From: Kordia aestuariivivens
GTDB taxonomy: Bacteria; Bacteroidota; Bacteroidia; Flavobacteriales; Flavobacteriaceae
Reading direction: 5' to 3'
Assembly: GCF_014397005.1 (NCBI RefSeq)
Contig: NZ_JACGWS010000005.1
Span: forward strand, 248,001-312,000
Length of the DNA stretch: 64,000 bases
Below, piece after piece: positions 26,105 through 33,711 of this stretch. Positions within the stretch are counted from its first letter, which is position 1, and each line of letters begins with the position of its first letter. Both the position numbers and the translations under genes were made by a program. The notes beneath the pieces were generated by a model, which saw nothing but the letters and a program-made list of their open reading frames with translations, had not been told where the DNA came from and ran no database searches.

Positions 26105-27034
26105 ATGAATCATAAAATACTACATATTCTCAATGGTGATAGCTTAGTTGAACGACTAGAAGCTATCGAAATTCACGACGATCAACTCGTTTGGCGTGAA
26201 ATGTTGTGCGAAGGAAAAACCGTTTTTGATTTAAAATCAGAAGCGTTTAAAAACGAACGCATTGCCTATTTACAACAATTCAATGCAACAGAAGAAACCT
26301 ATACAACTTCTTTTTTGACACCATTATTAACGACAGATTACACGAAATATACATCGATTGTATTATGGTTTGAATACGATTTATTCTGTCACATTAATAT
26401 GATTGCAGCGTTGAGCTATTTGAGACAATTAGGACTTTCAACACCTATCTACTTAGTATGCAGCGGTTGGATTGAAGGAGAAACCAACCTAAAAGGATTG
26501 GGAGAACTAACCGACGAACAATTAAGCGATCATTACACAAACAAAATAGAGCTTACAAAAGAAGACCTGAGATTGGCAGATGAATTATGGCGCTTATATT
26601 GTACAAACGATCATGTAAGTTTTAAAAGATATGTAATGGTCAAATCTTCATTTCCGTACTTAACAAACTGTATCAATGCGCATTTAAAACGATTTCCATC
26701 TGTAGAAAGTGGATTGAATGTATTAGAAACGCATATCCTTAAAATTATTCACAAAGAAGAAATCAAAAATACGCTACAACTAACAGGCTACATCTTGCAA
26801 TATCAAGGTTATTATGGCTTTGGAGATTTACAAATACGAAATATAATTACTAAACTAGCTTCTTTCTTTGAAACAAAAAACGATCGTTTAGTATTGAATA
26901 GACACGGGCTTTTAGCCATGGATCATATAAAAAGTTTCTATGATCAACTTACGGATGATACCATTTTTGGCAATTGTAAAAAATATGAATATTGCTATCA
27001 TCCATCAAAACAAATACTTACAAAACATGAGTAA
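26105..27034 (+). CDS. DUF1835-domain protein
   Basis: A 309-residue cytoplasmic protein. The opening HKILHILNGDSLVERLEAI..DDQLVWREMLCEG is the DUF1835 signature (nucleotide-like fold, LNGDS...W.D.l..Gp). The rest is helical and matches the C-terminal DUF3658-like region loosely. Function unknown. It is sandwiched with no gap after the SUI1 gene and overlaps the nucleoside phosphorylase by 8 bp, so the products are made together. Confidence 0.83.
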   Translation: MNHKILHILNGDSLVERLEAIEIHDDQLVWREMLCEGKTVFDLKSEAFKNERIAYLQQFNATEETYTTSFLTPLLTTDYTKYTSIVLWFEYDLFCHINMIAALSYLRQLGLSTPIYLVCSGWIEGETNLKGLGELTDEQLSDHYTNKIELTKEDLRLADELWRLYCTNDHVSFKRYVMVKSSFPYLTNCINAHLKRFPSVESGLNVLETHILKIIHKEEIKNTLQLTGYILQYQGYYGFGDLQIRNIITKLASFFETKNDRLVLNRHGLLAMDHIKSFYDQLTDDTIFGNCKKYEYCYHPSKQILTKHE

Positions 27035-27896
27035 TATAGCAGCATCTGAGTTAATTATAAATCCTGACGGAAGTATTTATCACTTAAATCTTCTTCCAGA
27101 AGATATCGCATCAACGGTAATTGTTGTGGGTGATCCAGACAGAGTTTCTGCGGTCAGTAAATATTTTGACACCATTGAAGTAAAAAAGGCAAAGCGTGAA
27201 TTTGTAACACACACAGGAACACTCAAAGGAAAACGTATTACAGTACTATCAACAGGAATTGGAACCGATAATATTGACATTGTTTTCAATGAATTGGATG
27301 CGCTTGTCAATGTAGATTTCAAAAAGAGACAAGTGAAATCAACCCTTACACAACTTGATATCATTCGCATTGGAACTTCCGGTTCTATACAAGTTGATGT
27401 TCCTTTAGATAGTTTTGTCATTAGCGAATTGGCAATTGGTTTTGATAGCTTATTACACTTCTACGAAAGTGATCATGTATTAAATACTGAAATTGCAGAA
27501 GCTTTTGTAAAACAAACCGAATGGTCTCCCAAAAAATCAATTCCGTATGTAGTGAAAGGCAATCCAGCATTAATCGACCAACTTTCATCTGAACAAACAA
27601 TAGCAGGATTTACAGCTACAAATGTTGGTTTTTATGGTCCGCAAAGTAGAAAAATACGCTTAAACGTTCAAGATGAACAGCTAAATGATAAACTAGCTAA
27701 TTTTAATCATCAAGATAAAAAAATAACAAACCTAGAAATGGAAACTGCTGGAATTTACGGATTGGCAAATTTATTAGGACATCGCGCTATTTCTATGAAT
27801 GCGATCATTGCAAACAGACCTTTGGGGCAATTTAGCAAAGCACCAAAACAAACAGTCGATACATTGATTCAATATACTTTAGGTAAATTAGTATAA
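27027..27896 (+). CDS. Nucleoside phosphorylase (uridine phosphorylase-like)
   Basis: About 289 residues from ATG 27027, which overlaps the DUF1835 stop by 8 bp; the open frame runs further upstream to 26940 but inside the neighbouring gene. STVIVVGDPDRVSAVSKYFD is the phosphate-binding start of the PNP/UDP family. STGIGTDNIDIVFNEL carries the nucleoside-binding loop, and LEMETAGIYGLA is the conserved ExEx-type motif. It cleaves nucleosides with phosphate to base and ribose-1-phosphate. It is cytosolic. The insert around residues 190-240 differs from E. coli Udp, so base specificity is uncertain. Confidence 0.9.
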   Translation: MSNIAASELIINPDGSIYHLNLLPEDIASTVIVVGDPDRVSAVSKYFDTIEVKKAKREFVTHTGTLKGKRITVLSTGIGTDNIDIVFNELDALVNVDFKKRQVKSTLTQLDIIRIGTSGSIQVDVPLDSFVISELAIGFDSLLHFYESDHVLNTEIAEAFVKQTEWSPKKSIPYVVKGNPALIDQLSSEQTIAGFTATNVGFYGPQSRKIRLNVQDEQLNDKLANFNHQDKKITNLEMETAGIYGLANLLGHRAISMNAIIANRPLGQFSKAPKQTVDTLIQYTLGKLV

Positions 27897-27910
27897 TATA
27901 AAAGCCTCAA

Positions 27911-28765
27911 ATGAAGAAAATAAATATTGGTGGTGTTCCTGAGCATTTCAACTTAGCTTGGTATCTTACACTAAAAGAACGTGCCTACGAAAAAGAAGGA
28001 ATCAGTTTGAGATGGAAAGATTATCCTGGCGGAACTGGCGCAATGTGTAAAGCACTTAGAAGTGAAAAAATTGACATTGCCGTCATTCTTACCGAAGGAA
28101 TCATAAAAGATATTATTGATGGAAATCCTTCTAAAATAGTACAAACTTTTGTGCAATCGCCTTTAATTTGGGGAATTCACGTCGCTGCAGACTCAACATA
28201 CAACACCATAAACGATTTAAAAGGTACTGATGCCGCAATTAGTCGGTATGGTTCAGGTTCGCACTTAATGGCATATATCAATGCCGAAAATAACGGTTGG
28301 GACACGGATAACTTAGGTTTTGAAGTCATCAATAACTTAGAAGGCGCCATTGACGGTTTAAATAAAGGAAAAGGTGATTACTTCATGTGGGAACATTTTA
28401 CCACAAAACCACTCGTAGATCAAGGAATTTTTAGAAGAGTTGACGATTGTCCTACGCCTTGGCCATGTTTTGTTATTGCTGTGCGAAATGAATTATTAGC
28501 TGAAGATGAAGAAACCGTTAAAACGATATTGCGCATTATCAACGAAATGACGTCGGATTTAAAACAAATTCCTGAGATTGATCAAATGATTGCCACACGC
28601 TATGAGCAACAATTAGAAGATGTTCAAAAATGGTTGTCGCTTACGGAATGGAGTCAGGAACTCATCGATGAAAAAACCATTACAAAAGTACAAGACAAAC
28701 TTCTCAGCTTAGCTATCATTCCTGAAAAGTGGGATTACGAAAAGCTTACACATAAAATTTTATAG
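27911..28765 (+). CDS. Periplasmic-binding-protein-like domain without signal peptide (NMT1/THI5-like)
   Basis: A 284-residue protein with the type 2 solute-binding fold of NMT1/THI5-like proteins: GVPEHFNLAWYLTLKERAYEKEGI, the first lobe with SEKIDIAVILTEGIIKDIIDGNP, and hinge-like SRYGSGSHLMAYINAENNGW. There is no signal peptide or lipobox, so it should stay in the cytoplasm, unlike transport proteins. It is the last gene of the SUI1-DUF1835-phosphorylase operon, 14 bp after the phosphorylase. It may bind or convert a small heterocycle, perhaps pyrimidine-like (inference from the neighbour). No ABC permease is nearby. Confidence 0.8.
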   Translation: MKKINIGGVPEHFNLAWYLTLKERAYEKEGISLRWKDYPGGTGAMCKALRSEKIDIAVILTEGIIKDIIDGNPSKIVQTFVQSPLIWGIHVAADSTYNTINDLKGTDAAISRYGSGSHLMAYINAENNGWDTDNLGFEVINNLEGAIDGLNKGKGDYFMWEHFTTKPLVDQGIFRRVDDCPTPWPCFVIAVRNELLAEDEETVKTILRIINEMTSDLKQIPEIDQMIATRYEQQLEDVQKWLSLTEWSQELIDEKTITKVQDKLLSLAIIPEKWDYEKLTHKIL

Positions 28766-28987
28766 TTTCAATTTACTTCAATTCAAAAAAATATATAATA
28801 ATTTTTTTCACAGTAATATGTTCTTTTTCCGCAGTATAGTAGGTGTTTTTCGTTAAAAATTTTTGAAGCCTTGGAAATCGTAGATTCATGAACTCATTAA
28901 TTTAAAATAGAAAATCGTGAACTAAAAAATTTAGAAAACACATACGGTTTTAGCTTTTTCAGCTAAAAATACCTATGGAAAAAGCGC

Positions 28988-29038
28988 ACTTTCTTTTGTT
29001 TCTTTTCTTTGTGCGAGCAAAGTAAAAGAAAAGAAAAA
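28988..29038. repeat. Imperfect inverted repeat, T/C-rich then A/G-rich
   Basis: A pyrimidine tract (TTTCTTTTGTTTCTTTTCTTTG) arm near 28990 pairs imperfectly with the following CAAAGTAAAAGAAAAG arm around GTGCGAG. Elements of this look recur between flavobacterial genes (recollection). Function unknown. Confidence 0.55.
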
Positions 29039-29122
29039 ATTGAGAATAGTATTATTAATCCAATGTTTACTTAATAAAAGTACAAATTGAATTTCAATAA
29101 TCTAAATTGAAAACTTACGATT

Positions 29123-29282
29123 ACCATTCGTCGAAGCGTTCAACCGAACGCTTTTTTTACACAGCCTATTTATATTGTTAATTACAGTAGGTCAACATGT
29201 TACCTGTTGACCCGCGTAGAAACGCCTGTTTTCTTAGGGGCTTTTTCCCCTTTTCGAAAGGGGAAAAGTGTCGACGAATGGT
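29123..29282. repeat. 160 bp element with 12 bp terminal inverted repeats and internal hairpins
   Basis: Ends are ACCATTCGTCGA (29123-29134) and its exact complement TCGACGAATGGT (29271-29282). Inside are a terminator-like hairpin (29135-29152 plus T-run), GGTCAACA/TGTTGACC (29190-29212), GCGT/ACGC (29214-29225) and TTTTCCCCTTT/AAAGGGGAAAA (29243-29267). AGGGG at 29236 could also pair with CCCCT, an alternative to the last hairpin. It could be a miniature mobile element or a folded RNA. No clear target-site duplication is seen. Confidence 0.55.
29135..29158 (+). terminator. Terminator-like hairpin inside the 160 bp element
   Basis: A 7 bp stem AGCGTTC/GAACGCT, AACC loop, followed by seven T. 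No gene ends just upstream on this strand, so it may close an unrecognised transcript. Confidence 0.55.
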
Positions 29283-29383
29283 TCTTTTCCTTCTGCGAAT
29301 CGACCAAAAATGACGTTTTTATGTAACTTGACGATAATTTAAACAGGTAAACGATTAAATGTTTCGATTAACGGTTCTCATAG

Positions 29384-29391
29384 TACATTTG
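29384..29391 (+). promoter_or_regulatory. TACATTTG, candidate -7 box for the small lipoprotein
   Basis: Matches TAnnTTTG about 85 bp upstream of ATG 29476; no clear -33 TTG. Confidence 0.4.
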
Positions 29392-29475
29392 ATATCAGAA
29401 AGTAGTAAGGGCAAAACATTACTTTCTAAAACAAACCAATTTATCAGATTATTAACATTACAACTAACTATCATT

Positions 29476-29637
29476 ATGAAAAAATCAATCTTATCAATCG
29501 TAGCAGCAGGTTTATTACTAGCATCATGTGGATCTAACTGTATGGGAAAAGGAGTTAACTTTGCAGATACAGACGATGCAAAAGAAAACTACATCATGAC
29601 AGCTACTGAAGATGCTTCATGTGTAGAAGTTTACTAA
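29476..29637 (+). CDS. Small lipoprotein, 53 residues
   Basis: ATG 29476 opens a lipoprotein signal (MKKSILSIVAAGLLLASC, lipobox LASC), followed by a short acidic tail of 35 residues with three further Cys-containing positions (SNCM.., ASCVEV). The frame extends to 29359, but only the ATG at 29476 gives a signal peptide. A 14 bp terminator follows. Not a recognised family; similarly tiny lipoproteins are common in flavobacteria and usually unannotated. Regulated perhaps by the structured leader upstream. Confidence 0.75.
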   Translation: MKKSILSIVAAGLLLASCGSNCMGKGVNFADTDDAKENYIMTATEDASCVEVY

Positions 29638-29665
29638 AAAGAATATATCCGAATATATTATATAT

Positions 29666-29698
29666 AAAAGCTTGCAACATTTAGTGTTGCAAGCTTTT
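29666..29698 (+). terminator. Strong hairpin terminator after the small lipoprotein
   Basis: A 14 bp perfect stem (AAAAGCTTGCAACA), 5 nt loop, T-run after it. Confidence 0.9.
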
Positions 29699-29740
29699 TG
29701 TGTTTTATACCGTTTTTACATAATAAGCTACTGAATCACA

Positions 29741-29759
29741 CTTCGACTCCGCTCAATGT
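29741..29759. repeat. Dispersed motif CTTCGACTCCGCTCAATGT
   Basis: One of four related short intergenic motifs in the window (others near 13531, 32986 and 36436). Confidence 0.45.
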
Positions 29760-29798
29760 AAAAGTGCAGCATAAATTTAATTTCTTATGAAAATAAAT

Positions 29799-30464
29799 TT
29801 ACCAACGAATTCCCTCAATACGTTTACTGACTAAATAATCATTACAACGACTAAAATGCTTGTTATCAAACCAAAAACCTCTGTTTGCGCTTAATGGCGA
29901 CGGATGACCAGACGTTAATACATAATGTTTATTGGTATCAACCTTTGCTCCTTTCTTCTTGGCAAATCCGCCCCAAAGTAAAAACACAATATTTTCTTTT
30001 TTCTCTGAAATCATTTGAATCACAGCATTCGTAAACGTTTCCCAACCTTGCTTTTGATGACTCCCAGCTTCATGCGCACGAACTGTCAACGTTGCATTTA
30101 ACAATAAAACACCTTGTTTTGCCCAACGCTCTAAGTTTCCACTAACTGGCGGTGCAATTCCGATATCACGTTTAATCTCTTTAAAAATATTCTGTAATGA
30201 TGGTGGATGCGAAATTCCATCACTGACCGAAAAACACAAACCATTGGCTTGTCCTTCGCCATGATACGGATCTTGACCAATAATAACGACTTTCAAACGG
30301 TGAAATGGACAATGATCAAATGCTGCAAAAATATCTTTCCCTTTAGGAAAACATTGATATTGTGCATATTCAGATTTTACAAAAGTTGACAATTCTTTAA
30401 AGTATGGTTTCTCAAACTCATCATTCAAATGGTGTTTCCAACTTTCGTCTAATTTTATATTCAT
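29799..30464 (-). CDS. ung: Uracil-DNA glycosylase (family 1)
   Basis: A 221-residue enzyme that removes uracil from DNA in base-excision repair. Diagnostic segments are VIIGQDPYHGEGQANGLCFSV with catalytic Asp65 in GQDPYHG, and the C-terminal LTSGHPSPLSANRGFW with the His-Pro-Ser-Pro-Leu loop. Length equals E. coli Ung. Start and family are unambiguous. It is divergent from mutS2 at 30667, which is a second DNA-repair gene, but each has its own promoter region. Confidence 0.97.
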   Translation of the reverse strand: MNIKLDESWKHHLNDEFEKPYFKELSTFVKSEYAQYQCFPKGKDIFAAFDHCPFHRLKVVIIGQDPYHGEGQANGLCFSVSDGISHPPSLQNIFKEIKRDIGIAPPVSGNLERWAKQGVLLLNATLTVRAHEAGSHQKQGWETFTNAVIQMISEKKENIVFLLWGGFAKKKGAKVDTNKHYVLTSGHPSPLSANRGFWFDNKHFSRCNDYLVSKRIEGIRW

Positions 30465-30604
30465 GTCTTTATTATAATTTTTATGTTCTTTTCTTTCACA
30501 AAGAAAAAAACAAAATCAACATCATTTTTACCTTAATCAAAAAGTATTTGAAAACTTACTACATTATCTTTTTCTGCATATTTCTAAATAAAATTTTAAA
30601 TAAG

Positions 30605-30612
30605 TACCTTTG
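30605..30612 (+). promoter_or_regulatory. TACCTTTG, candidate -7 box of mutS2
   Basis: Matches TAnnTTTG about 55 bp upstream of ATG 30667, in an AT-rich stretch. Confidence 0.5.
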
Positions 30613-30666
30613 CAACCGGCTTAAATCTGTGCAATCCTACAGATTCACAATTAGTCCAAATTTACA

Positions 30667-32838
30667 ATGATTAAAATACATTCCAAAACATTAGATGATT
30701 TAGAATTTGAAACGGTTTTACAACAGGTTTCAACACATGCTATTACCGCATTCGGAAAGCAAAAAATTAACAATACACAACCTTTTGAGGACAAAGATGT
30801 ATTGCTGACGAATTTGGCGTGCGTAAATGAATATTTAGCCTCTTTTGCAAACGAAAACGTGATTCCTAATCATGGGTTTGATGGAATTTCATTGGAAATT
30901 AAGTTATTAGCGATTGAAAATAGTTTCTTGGAGATTCAAGGATTTCGTAAGATTTCTGCGATTTCTAGTGCTGTAAATTTATTATTGAAGTTTTTCAAGA
31001 AGTTTCAAGAATACTATCCAACCTTACAATCAAGAGCGGAACAAATTGAATTTACCAAAGACTTAGTCACACAAATTGATAGTGTGATCAATCGTTTTGG
31101 CGAAGTAAAAGATTCAGCTTCACCGAGTTTGGGACAAATACGACGCGGAATTTTAAGCATTCGAGGAAAGATAAATCAGAGTTTTTCTTCTGCCTTGAGC
31201 AAATACAATCAAGCAGATTATTTAGATGAAATTCGTGAAACGGTTGTAGACAATCGTAGAGTTTTAGCCGTAAAAGCCATGTATCGACGTAAAGTCAAAG
31301 GTGCCATTATGGGAAATTCTAAAACGGGAAGCATTGTATATATTGAGCCAGAAATTACGCTGCAATATTCACGTGAGTTGACCAATTTGGAATATGAAGA
31401 AAAAGAAGAAGTTACGCGAATTTTAAAAGAACTCACTGATTATATTCGTCCGTTTGCATCGCTTTTAGCCCAATATCAAGACTTTTTGAGTGATTTAGAT
31501 GTGAGTTATGCCAAAGCAAAATACGCCGAATCTATGGATGCGATTTTGCCTGAAATTTCAGAAGAACGTATATTATTTCTGAAAGATGCGTATCATCCAC
31601 TCCTCTATTTGACGAATAAAGAACGAAACGAAAAAACCTATCCGCAAACTATTGAACTCAAAAGTGACAATCGAATTATTGTCATTTCTGGACCAAATGC
31701 AGGTGGAAAAAGTATCACGCTGAAAACCATCGGATTGTTACAAGTGATGTTGCAAAGTGGCATGTTAATTCCGGTGCATGAACGCAGTAAAGTATGTTTA
31801 TTTGAACGAATTTTGACAGATATCGGAGATAATCAATCTATTGAAAATCATTTAAGTACGTATAGTTATCGTTTGAAGCAGATGAATTATTTCTTGAAAC
31901 GATGCAATAATAAAACCTTATTTTTGATTGACGAATTCGGAACTGGAAGTGATCCAGAATTGGGTGGCGCGTTGGCAGAAACCTTCTTAGAAGTCTTTTA
32001 CGAACGAGAAGCATTCGGAATCATCACGACGCATTATTCAAACTTAAAATTATTGGCAAACGAATTGCCGCATGCAACCAACGCAAATATGTTGTTTGAC
32101 AATAAAACCTTATTGCCTGTGTATAAATTGGCGTTAGGTCAAGCTGGAAGTTCTTTTACGTTTGAAGTCGCGCAGAAAAACGGAATTCCGTATAGTTTGA
32201 TCAACAGAGCTAAAAAGAAAATTGAACGTGGAAAAGTTCGTTTTGATGCAACTATTGCAAAATTGCAGAAAGAACGCAGCGCGATGGAGAAAACTTCTAA
32301 ATTATTGAAGGAAGAAGAAATTAAAGCGCGCGAAGAAAACGAACGTTTGGAAGCTTTGAATACCAAGACAAAAACGAAGTTGGAAAGCTACCAACAATTA
32401 TACGATCATGATAAGCGAATGATTCATTTAGGGAATAAAATCAACGAAATTGCCGATCGCTATTTTGATACAAAAAAGAAACGTCCGTTGATTTCTGAGT
32501 TTTTACGCATTGTAGAAACCGAGAATTCGAAACGCAAAAAACAAACGGTACAGGAAAAGAAAATACATAAAGTTAAGCAACAAACGGCTAAGAAAGAAGT
32601 CATTCAGAAAGTTGCAGTCATTCGTGAAGAAAAGAAAGTAGAGAAAAAGAAAGCTGCTAAAAAGGAAGCTTCCAAGCCAAAACCTGTTTTAAAAGTTGGC
32701 GATCGCGTTCGGATGCACGACGGAAAAGCAGTTGGAAGTATTGATACGCTAGAAAGAGGAAAAGCCGTTGTGAATTACGGAATGTTTACCACGACGATTT
32801 CTGTGGATCAATTGGAGTTGGTGCAGGCGATGAAATAA
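30667..32838 (+). CDS. mutS2: MutS2-family ATPase without Smr nuclease domain
   Basis: A 723-residue protein. An N-terminal clamp/lever region leads to the ATPase with Walker A ISGPNAGGKSITLKTIGLLQ (about 341-348), FLIDEFGTGSDPELGGALAE (Walker B and signature) and ITTHYSNLKLLA. A long Lys/Glu coiled coil (about 520-640, very basic end) follows. It ends in a KOW/Tudor-like VGDRVRMHDGKAVGSIDTLERGKAVVNYG. Canonical MutS2 (about 780 residues) ends in an Smr domain, here absent, as in other flavobacterial copies (recollection). MutS2 counters recombination or rescues stalled ribosomes; without Smr the nuclease step would have to be separate. Confidence 0.92.
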   Translation: MIKIHSKTLDDLEFETVLQQVSTHAITAFGKQKINNTQPFEDKDVLLTNLACVNEYLASFANENVIPNHGFDGISLEIKLLAIENSFLEIQGFRKISAISSAVNLLLKFFKKFQEYYPTLQSRAEQIEFTKDLVTQIDSVINRFGEVKDSASPSLGQIRRGILSIRGKINQSFSSALSKYNQADYLDEIRETVVDNRRVLAVKAMYRRKVKGAIMGNSKTGSIVYIEPEITLQYSRELTNLEYEEKEEVTRILKELTDYIRPFASLLAQYQDFLSDLDVSYAKAKYAESMDAILPEISEERILFLKDAYHPLLYLTNKERNEKTYPQTIELKSDNRIIVISGPNAGGKSITLKTIGLLQVMLQSGMLIPVHERSKVCLFERILTDIGDNQSIENHLSTYSYRLKQMNYFLKRCNNKTLFLIDEFGTGSDPELGGALAETFLEVFYEREAFGIITTHYSNLKLLANELPHATNANMLFDNKTLLPVYKLALGQAGSSFTFEVAQKNGIPYSLINRAKKKIERGKVRFDATIAKLQKERSAMEKTSKLLKEEEIKAREENERLEALNTKTKTKLESYQQLYDHDKRMIHLGNKINEIADRYFDTKKKRPLISEFLRIVETENSKRKKQTVQEKKIHKVKQQTAKKEVIQKVAVIREEKKVEKKKAAKKEASKPKPVLKVGDRVRMHDGKAVGSIDTLERGKAVVNYGMFTTTISVDQLELVQAMK

Positions 32839-32848
32839 TCTTTGATTA

Positions 32849-32916
32849 TTTTAGACGCGCTCTGCTTTTTGAATCGCTTCGCTCTTAGTATCGCTTTGCT
32901 TTTGGACGCGCTTTAC
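32849..32916. repeat. Four imperfect tandem 17 bp repeats
   Basis: Units TTTTAGACGCGCTCTGC, TTTTTGAATCGCTTCGC, TCTTAGTATCGCTTTGC and TTTTGGACGCGCTTTAC follow one another without gap just past the mutS2 stop. The core CGCTT(C/T)GC is shared with 62018-62063. Confidence 0.75.
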
Positions 32917-32985
32917 TTTTGGAATGTTGAAATCTTCTTGCTATTAACCAAATTACTTTTTAATTTAAAATTTAACCTTTTACAT

Positions 32986-33007
32986 CTCGACTGCGCTCGA
33001 TGTGACA
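32986..33007. repeat. Dispersed motif CTCGACTGCGCTCGATGTG
   Basis: A palindromic-looking short intergenic motif related to those at 29741 and 36436. Confidence 0.45.
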
Positions 33008-33084
33008 CATTTTAGATTTATAATTTCGTTGTTGCTTTCCTTTTTGGTAATTCGTTTGTTCATTGATTTGTTTGTTTTGTAAAA

Positions 33085-33129
33085 CGTCATTTCGAGTAAT
33101 TTTCATGAGAAAATTGTATCGAGAAGTAC
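33085..33129. repeat. Dispersed repeat TTTCGAGT...TATCGAGAAG
   Basis: GTCATTTCGAGTAATTTTC, then ATTGTATCGAGAAG; the same type occurs at 39763-39833 (reverse) and 52523-52560. Confidence 0.55.
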
Positions 33130-33197
33130 TTTGACTTCCTAGTTTCCTAACTTTTACATTTAAAATTTAACCTTTTTAATTTACAATTTCATTATCG

Positions 33198-33205
33198 TAT
33201 CTTTG
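33198..33205 (+). promoter_or_regulatory. TATCTTTG, candidate -7 box of the DCC gene
   Basis: Matches TAnnTTTG about 27 bp upstream of ATG 33232. Confidence 0.5.
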
Positions 33206-33231
33206 TATTCCTGTTTGGAAACGTTATAATT

Positions 33232-33648
33232 ATGATTGACACCTTACCAAAAGATAAAAAAATAGTATTATTTGACGGAGTTTGTAATTTGTGTAATGAT
33301 TCTGTGAACAAGATTATTTCACATGATAAAAACGATATTTTCCGCTTTGCGTCTTTGCAATCGGATATTGGTGTTGCGATTCAGAATCACTTACAAATAG
33401 ACGCTTCCAAGTTAGATTCTATTATTTTGTATGAACCTGGCGTTGCGTATTATCATAAGTCTACGGCGGCTTTAAAAATCATGAAGCATTTTGGTGGCGC
33501 ATGGAAATTGATGCAAGCGTTTTATATTTTTCCGGAAGCCTTACGCAATGTGGTGTATAATTTTATTGCGAAAAATCGTTACAAATGGTTTGGCAAGCAA
33601 GATCATTGTACGATTCCTACGCCGGAGTTGAAGGCTAAGTTTTTGTGA
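33232..33648 (+). CDS. DCC-family (DUF393) thiol-disulfide oxidoreductase-like protein
   Basis: A 138-residue protein. VLFDGVCNLCNDSVNKIISHDK is the DCC signature (DxxCxxC), followed by FRFASLQSDIG, a segment typical of the family, and a C-terminal YRWFGK-like YKWFGKQDHC. A thioredoxin-type redox role is predicted from the family, not shown. No signal peptide. It is followed 63 bp later by the convergent helicase gene. Confidence 0.9.
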   Translation: MIDTLPKDKKIVLFDGVCNLCNDSVNKIISHDKNDIFRFASLQSDIGVAIQNHLQIDASKLDSIILYEPGVAYYHKSTAALKIMKHFGGAWKLMQAFYIFPEALRNVVYNFIAKNRYKWFGKQDHCTIPTPELKAKFL

Positions 33649-33711
33649 TAATACATAAAAATAAGTAAACCATAAAAATTAACTGAATTTAGATGGTTTA
33701 CTCATAATAAT

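Larger units (their letters stand above)
28766..29475. other. 710 bp gap holding inverted repeats and a structured element
   Basis: No convincing coding frame. It contains a TTTTAGCT/AGCTAAAA hairpin (28948-28968), a long imperfect T/C-rich inverted repeat (28988-29038), a 160 bp element bounded by 12 bp inverted repeats (29123-29282), and a -7 promoter box for the small lipoprotein gene. Confidence 0.7.
32839..33231. other. 393 bp gap with tandem and dispersed repeats
   Basis: No gene. It holds four 17 bp tandem units (32849-32916), CTCGACTGCGCTCGATGTGACA (32986-33007), a TTCGAGT...TATCGAGAAG repeat (33085-33129), and a -7 box for the next gene. Confidence 0.75.

Noticed and set aside
28988-29038. 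T/C-rich inverted repeat as a CRISPR-like or transposon end
   Set aside because: Single imperfect inverted repeat with no spacers, no cas genes and no transposase nearby.
30404-30666. Open frame between ung and mutS2 as a gene
   Set aside because: Low-complexity Phe/Ile/Lys-rich product; it starts inside ung on the opposite strand and contains the mutS2 promoter.
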